A stretch of 11,299 nucleotides of DNA. It comes from JALZDI01 sp965653225 (GTDB taxonomy: Bacteria > Actinomycetota > Actinomycetes > Propionibacteriales > Nocardioidaceae). This document shows positions 7,857 through 11,299 of this stretch, in pieces (the stretch's first letter is position 1; each line of letters starts with the position of its first letter). The stretch is taken from NCBI GenBank assembly GCA_965653225.1, contig CBFGZI010000120.1, positions 1 through 11,299 on the forward strand, written 5' to 3'. A model generated the notes under the pieces. It searched no databases, was not told where the DNA came from, and worked only from the letters and a program-made list of their open reading frames with translations. Position numbers and translations under genes: made by a program.

Positions 7857-9701
7857 ATGTGCGGAATCGTGGGATACGTCGGCGGCCAGCAGGCCCTCGG
7901 CGTCGTCGTGGACGGTCTGCGCCGGCTGGAGTACCGCGGGTACGACTCTGCCGGGGTCGCCCTGGTCAACGGCGGCACCCTGCACCTGAGCAAGCGCGCC
8001 GGCAAGCTGTCCAACCTCGACAAGGCGCTCGGCGAGTCGCCGATGCCCGAGTCGCACACCGGTGTCGGGCACACCCGCTGGGCCACCCACGGACCGCCCA
8101 ACGACCGCAACGCCCACCCGCACGTCGACTGCCGCGGCAACGTGGCCGTGGTGCACAACGGCATCATCGAGAACTTCGCCCCGCTGCGCGACCGGCTCGA
8201 GCGCGAGGGCCACGACCTGCGGTCCGACACCGACACCGAGGTGGTCGCGCACCTGCTCGAGCTCGAGCTCGCCGAGGGCCACGACCTCACCACCGCGATG
8301 CAGCGGGTCTGCACGGGCCTCAAGGGCGCGTTCACGCTGGTCGCGACCAGCGCGGACGACCCGTCGCGGGTGGTCGGGGCCCGTCGCAACTCGCCGCTCG
8401 TGGTCGGCGTCGGCGAGGGCGAGAACTTCCTGGCCTCCGACGTGGCCGCGTTCCTCCAGCACACCCGCGACGCCCTCGAGCTCGGGCAGAACCAGGTGGT
8501 CACCATCACCCCCGGCGACGTGCAGGTCACCACCTTCACCGGAGAAGAGACCGCGGGCACGCCCTACCGCGTCGACTGGGACCTGTCGGCCGCCGAGAAG
8601 GGCGGCTACGACTGGTTCATGCGCAAGGAGATCTACGAGCAGCCGCAGGCGGTGGCCGACACGCTGCTCGGGCGGCACGCCGCCGACGGCAGCCTGCAGC
8701 TGGACGAGATGCGGCTGTCAGACGACGAGCTGCGCACCATCGACAAGATCATCGTGCTGGCCTGCGGCACCTCGTTCTACGCCGGCCTGGTGGCCAAGTA
8801 CGCCATCGAGCACTGGACCCGGGTGCCCTGCGAGGTGGAGCTGTCCAGCGAGTTCCGCTACCGCGACCCGATCGTCGACCGGTCCACGCTGGTGGTCACG
8901 ATCAGCCAGTCGGGCGAGACCATGGACACGCTGATGGCGATCCGGCACGCCCGCCAGCAGCGGGCGCGGGTGCTGTCGATCTGCAACACCAACGGCTCCA
9001 CCATCCCGCGCGAGTCCGACGCGGTGATCTACACCCACGCCGGCCCCGAGATCGGCGTCGCCTCCACCAAGGGCTTCCTCACCCAGCTGGTGGCCTGCTA
9101 CCTGCTCGGGCTCTATCTCGCCCAGGTGCGCGGCATGAAGTACGGCGACGAGATCAGCGCGGTCATGCGCCAGCTCGCCGACGTGCCGCGCGCGCTGCAG
9201 CGGCTGCTCGACGGCATCGGTCCGGTGGAGGAGCTGGCCCGTGAGCTCGCCGGCTCCCGCTCGGTGCTGTTCCTCGGCCGCCACGTCGGCTACCCGGTCG
9301 CGCTGGAGGGCGCGCTGAAGCTCAAGGAGCTGGCCTACATCCACGCCGAGGGGTTCGCGGCCGGTGAGCTCAAGCACGGGCCCATCGCGCTGATGCAGAA
9401 GGACCTGCCGGTGTTCGTCGTCGTCCCGCCGCGCGGACGCGACATGCTGCACGACAAGATCGTCAGCAACATCCAGGAGATCCGCGCCCGCGGCGCCCGC
9501 ACGATCGTGCTGGCCGAGGACGGCGACGACGACGTCGTGCCGTACGCCGACGAGCTGATCCGGCTGCCGCGCGTGGGCACGCTGCTGCAGCCGCTGGTGG
9601 CCACCGTGCCGCTGCAGGTGTTCGCCTGCGAGCTGGCCACCAGCCTCGGGCACGACGTCGACCAGCCCCGCAACCTGGCCAAGTCGGTCACGGTGGAGTG
9701 A
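7857..9701 (+). CDS. glmS: Glutamine--fructose-6-phosphate aminotransferase (isomerizing)
   Basis: It makes glucosamine-6-phosphate from fructose-6-phosphate and glutamine, the first committed step of amino-sugar and wall-precursor synthesis. The 614 residues match the usual size of about 610. The ATG at 7857 is fixed because Cys2 must become the N-terminal nucleophile (MCGIVGYVGG). The glutaminase domain (1 to about 235) has RRLEYRGYDSAG (22-33), TRWATHGPPNDRNAHPH (73-89) and VVHNGIIENF (98-107). The two sugar-isomerase (SIS) domains carry ACGTSFYAG (302-310), SQSGETMDT (350-358), CNTNGSTIPRESD (376-388) and, in the second, EGALKLKELAYIHAEGF (484-500). The C-terminal loop DQPRNLAKSVTVE (602-614) carries the conserved lysine and closes the ammonia channel. 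A leaderless promoter is likely. The product feeds GlmM, encoded just upstream beyond coaA. acpS follows after 4 bp, so the two are co-transcribed. Confidence 0.97.
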   Translation: MCGIVGYVGGQQALGVVVDGLRRLEYRGYDSAGVALVNGGTLHLSKRAGKLSNLDKALGESPMPESHTGVGHTRWATHGPPNDRNAHPHVDCRGNVAVVHNGIIENFAPLRDRLEREGHDLRSDTDTEVVAHLLELELAEGHDLTTAMQRVCTGLKGAFTLVATSADDPSRVVGARRNSPLVVGVGEGENFLASDVAAFLQHTRDALELGQNQVVTITPGDVQVTTFTGEETAGTPYRVDWDLSAAEKGGYDWFMRKEIYEQPQAVADTLLGRHAADGSLQLDEMRLSDDELRTIDKIIVLACGTSFYAGLVAKYAIEHWTRVPCEVELSSEFRYRDPIVDRSTLVVTISQSGETMDTLMAIRHARQQRARVLSICNTNGSTIPRESDAVIYTHAGPEIGVASTKGFLTQLVACYLLGLYLAQVRGMKYGDEISAVMRQLADVPRALQRLLDGIGPVEELARELAGSRSVLFLGRHVGYPVALEGALKLKELAYIHAEGFAAGELKHGPIALMQKDLPVFVVVPPRGRDMLHDKIVSNIQEIRARGARTIVLAEDGDDDVVPYADELIRLPRVGTLLQPLVATVPLQVFACELATSLGHDVDQPRNLAKSVTVE

Positions 9702-9705
9702 CGCG

Positions 9706-10056
9706 ATGATCGTGGGCGTCGGTATCGACGTCGTCGACGTCGACCGCTTCGAGGCCACCCTGCGGCGCACGCCCGCGCTGCGTACCCGGTTGTTCACCCC
9801 GCTCGAGCGCGAGCGGGCGATCGCGTCGCTGGCCGCCCGCTTCGCCGCCAAGGAGGCGCTGGCCAAGGCGCTCGGCGCGCCCGAGGGCCTGCACTGGGTC
9901 GACGCCGAGGTCCGCAGCGACGAGTCCGGTCGGCCGTCCCTGCACATCACCGGGTCGGTGGCCGCCCGTGCAAAGCAGCTGTCGGTCGAGTCGGTGCACG
10001 TCTCGCTGTCGCACGACGCCGGCATAGCCTCAGCCGTGGTGGTCCTGGAGGACTGA
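9706..10056 (+). CDS. acpS: Holo-[acyl-carrier-protein] synthase
   Basis: It transfers 4'-phosphopantetheine from CoA to a serine of apo-acyl carrier protein, activating fatty-acid synthesis. The 116 residues fit the short trimeric AcpS type. Mg2+-binding residues are present: Asp8 in VGVGIDVVDVDRF (3-15) and Glu50 in ARFAAKEALAKALGAP (44-59). WVDAEVRSDESGRPSLHITG (64-83) and the SLSHD block (100-104) complete the family pattern. The ATG has GGAG (9694-9697) 8 bases upstream, inside the end of glmS. It starts 4 bp after glmS and its last base is shared with the nnr start (TGATG), so glmS, acpS and nnr are tightly coupled. Confidence 0.95.
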   Translation: MIVGVGIDVVDVDRFEATLRRTPALRTRLFTPLERERAIASLAARFAAKEALAKALGAPEGLHWVDAEVRSDESGRPSLHITGSVAARAKQLSVESVHVSLSHDAGIASAVVVLED

Positions 10057-11299
10057 TGCGCGCCGCCCACACCGTCGAGCAGGTCCGCACTGCCGAGCAG
10101 GCGCTGATGGCCCGGCTGCCCGACGGGGCGCTGATGCAGCGCGCGGCCGCCGGCCTGGCCACGGCCTGCGCCGACCTGCTGGGCAGCGTGTACGGCGCGC
10201 GCGTGCTGGTGCTCGCGGGGTCCGGTGACAACGGCGGCGACGCGCTGTACGCCGCGGCGAGGCTGGCCCGTCGCGGCGCACGGGTCGAGGCGGTGCTGCT
10301 CGCGCCGGACAAGGCACACGCCGGCGGCCTGGCGGCGCTGCGGGCCGCGGGCGGGCGGGTGACCCGCGGCGACGAGGCCGTCAAGCACGGACACGGGGCC
10401 GATGCCGACCGGTTCCGGCGCGCCGACCTGGTGCTCGACGGCATCGTCGGGATCGGCGGCAAGCCCGGCCTGCGCCCACCGGCCACCGACCTGGTGGCGT
10501 CGCTGGAGGCGGGGCTCACGGTCGCGGTCGACGTGCCGAGCGGCATCGACGTCGACACCGGCGAGACCCCGGCCGAGCACGTGCGCGCCGACGTCACCGT
10601 CACCTTCGGCACCCACAAGGTCGGGCTGCTGGTCGACCCGGGCGCGGCCGCGGCCGGAACCGTCCACCTGGTCGACATCGGGCTCGACCTGCCCGCGCCG
10701 GCGGTGGAGGCGCTGCAGCCCGACGACGTGGCCGCGCTGCTGCCGGTGCCGGGGCGGGAGGCGCAGAAGTACACCCGCGGCGTGGTCGGCGTCGCCGCCG
10801 GGTCCGCGCAGTTCACCGGTGCCGGGGTGCTCGCGGTCAGCGGCGCCGTCGCCGGCCCGTGTGGGATGGTCCGCTACGACGGACCCGACAAGGTCGCCGA
10901 CCTCGTCCGCGCCGCGCACCCGGAGGTGGTCGTAGGACCCGGGCGCGTGCAGGCCTGGGTGGTCGGCTCCGGCGGCGGCGGAGACGTCGAGGCCGCGCTG
11001 CGTCGCGTACGCGAGGACGGTGTGCCGCTCGTGGTCGACGCCGACGCGCTGCCCCATATCGCCCCGCCCCTGCGCGAACCCGCCCTGCTCACCCCGCACG
11101 CCGGCGAGCTCGCGCGGATGCTCGACGTGGCCCGGGAGGAGGTCGAGGCCTCGCCGCTGCGGCACGTCCGTGAGGCCGCGCGGCGCTACGACGCGACCGT
11201 GCTGCTCAAGGGCGCGCGGACGCTGGTGGCCGACCCCGGCGGCCGGGTGCGGGTGAACATCACCGGCCCCCCCTGGCTGGCCACCGCAGGCGCCGCCGA
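10056..11299 (+). CDS. nnr: Bifunctional NAD(P)H-hydrate epimerase / ADP-dependent NAD(P)H-hydrate dehydratase, 3' end beyond the window
   Basis: It repairs hydrated NADH and NADPH: the N-terminal domain interconverts the R and S epimers and the C-terminal ribokinase-like domain dehydrates the S form using ADP. The frame stays open to the window edge, with 414 residues visible. The epimerase part (about 1-215) has VLVLAGSGDNGGDALYAA (50-67), VLDGIVGIGG (126-135), VAVDVPSGIDVDTGE (156-170) and TVTFGTHKVGLL (181-192). The dehydratase part (from about 220) has KYTRGVVGVAAGS (238-250), TGAGVLAVSGAV (254-265), VVDADALP (326-333), LLTPHAGEL (344-352), TVLLKG (381-386) and PWLATAG (406-412). The motif with the catalytic Asp falls exactly at the cut. 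Two glycine motifs differ from the forms I expect (GSGGGGD at 304-310; GAA at 412-414). The ATG overlaps the acpS stop by one base. An alanine racemase gene often follows in related genomes. Confidence 0.92.
   Translation, partial: MRAAHTVEQVRTAEQALMARLPDGALMQRAAAGLATACADLLGSVYGARVLVLAGSGDNGGDALYAAARLARRGARVEAVLLAPDKAHAGGLAALRAAGGRVTRGDEAVKHGHGADADRFRRADLVLDGIVGIGGKPGLRPPATDLVASLEAGLTVAVDVPSGIDVDTGETPAEHVRADVTVTFGTHKVGLLVDPGAAAAGTVHLVDIGLDLPAPAVEALQPDDVAALLPVPGREAQKYTRGVVGVAAGSAQFTGAGVLAVSGAVAGPCGMVRYDGPDKVADLVRAAHPEVVVGPGRVQAWVVGSGGGGDVEAALRRVREDGVPLVVDADALPHIAPPLREPALLTPHAGELARMLDVAREEVEASPLRHVREAARRYDATVLLKGARTLVADPGGRVRVNITGPPWLATAGAA

Noticed and set aside
7730..8560. N-terminal extension of coaA upstream of 7729
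   Set aside because: The extra 277 codons lie opposite the glmS coding sequence, are Ser/Arg/Pro-rich and match nothing. Homology to pantothenate kinase begins just after the ATG at 7729.
6803..9244. Plus-strand open frame of 813 codons opposite coaA and out of frame in glmS
   Set aside because: It overlaps two certain genes, has Arg/Ala/Pro/Gly-rich nonsense composition and no motif.
8718..11165. Minus-strand open frame of 815 codons opposite glmS, acpS and nnr
   Set aside because: Its composition is low-complexity (His/Gly/Ala/Val/Arg-rich), it crosses three well-identified genes on the other strand, and it shows no family motif. Long shadow frames are expected in such GC-rich DNA.

Overview
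The window is very rich in G+C, with strong G/C bias at third codon positions and frequent GTG starts. It comes from a high-G+C Gram-positive bacterium (Actinomycetota). The block rplM-rpsI-glmM ... glmS-acpS-nnr is familiar actinobacterial core chromosome. Gene style is compatible with Nocardioides-like or related actinomycetes, but no feature fixes the genus.

Layout. Positions 2-1003 hold the 3' part of a gene for a membrane-anchored, probably extracytoplasmic protein of unknown function. Six bases later an ABC-F ATPase gene begins (1010-2752). It converges on citrate synthase gltA (minus strand, 2820-4142), with an 11-bp perfect stem-loop between them as the likely shared terminator. A 224-bp divergent region (4143-4366) carries the gltA ribosome-binding site and a possible promoter. 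On the other strand it carries a good promoter and about 100 nt of leader for the ribosomal-protein operon rplM-rpsI, which runs on into glmM (ending 6761). coaA is read on the opposite strand (6770-7729) and meets glmM tail to tail across only 8 bp. A 127-bp divergent region with short tandem repeats (7730-7856) separates coaA from glmS (7857-9701). glmS is followed with almost no gap by acpS and by nnr, whose 3' end lies beyond the window. The largest gap without a gene is 224 bp, so no stretch over 300 bases is unaccounted for.

How the genes fit together. GlmS and GlmM make glucosamine-6-phosphate and then glucosamine-1-phosphate, the precursors of UDP-GlcNAc for peptidoglycan. Co-transcription of glmM with L13/S9 would tie wall-precursor supply to growth. 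CoaA starts coenzyme A synthesis, and AcpS spends CoA to activate acyl carrier protein. Citrate synthase uses acetyl-CoA to enter the TCA cycle. Nnr repairs damaged NAD(P)H. An alanine racemase gene often follows nnr in related genomes, but it would lie outside this window.

I see no mobile element, CRISPR array, RNA gene, prophage or defence-type system. This is conserved housekeeping chromosome. The points worth a second look are small: regulatory palindromes and repeats, the unknown six-cysteine protein, an unassigned ABC-F lineage, and altered glycine motifs in Nnr.
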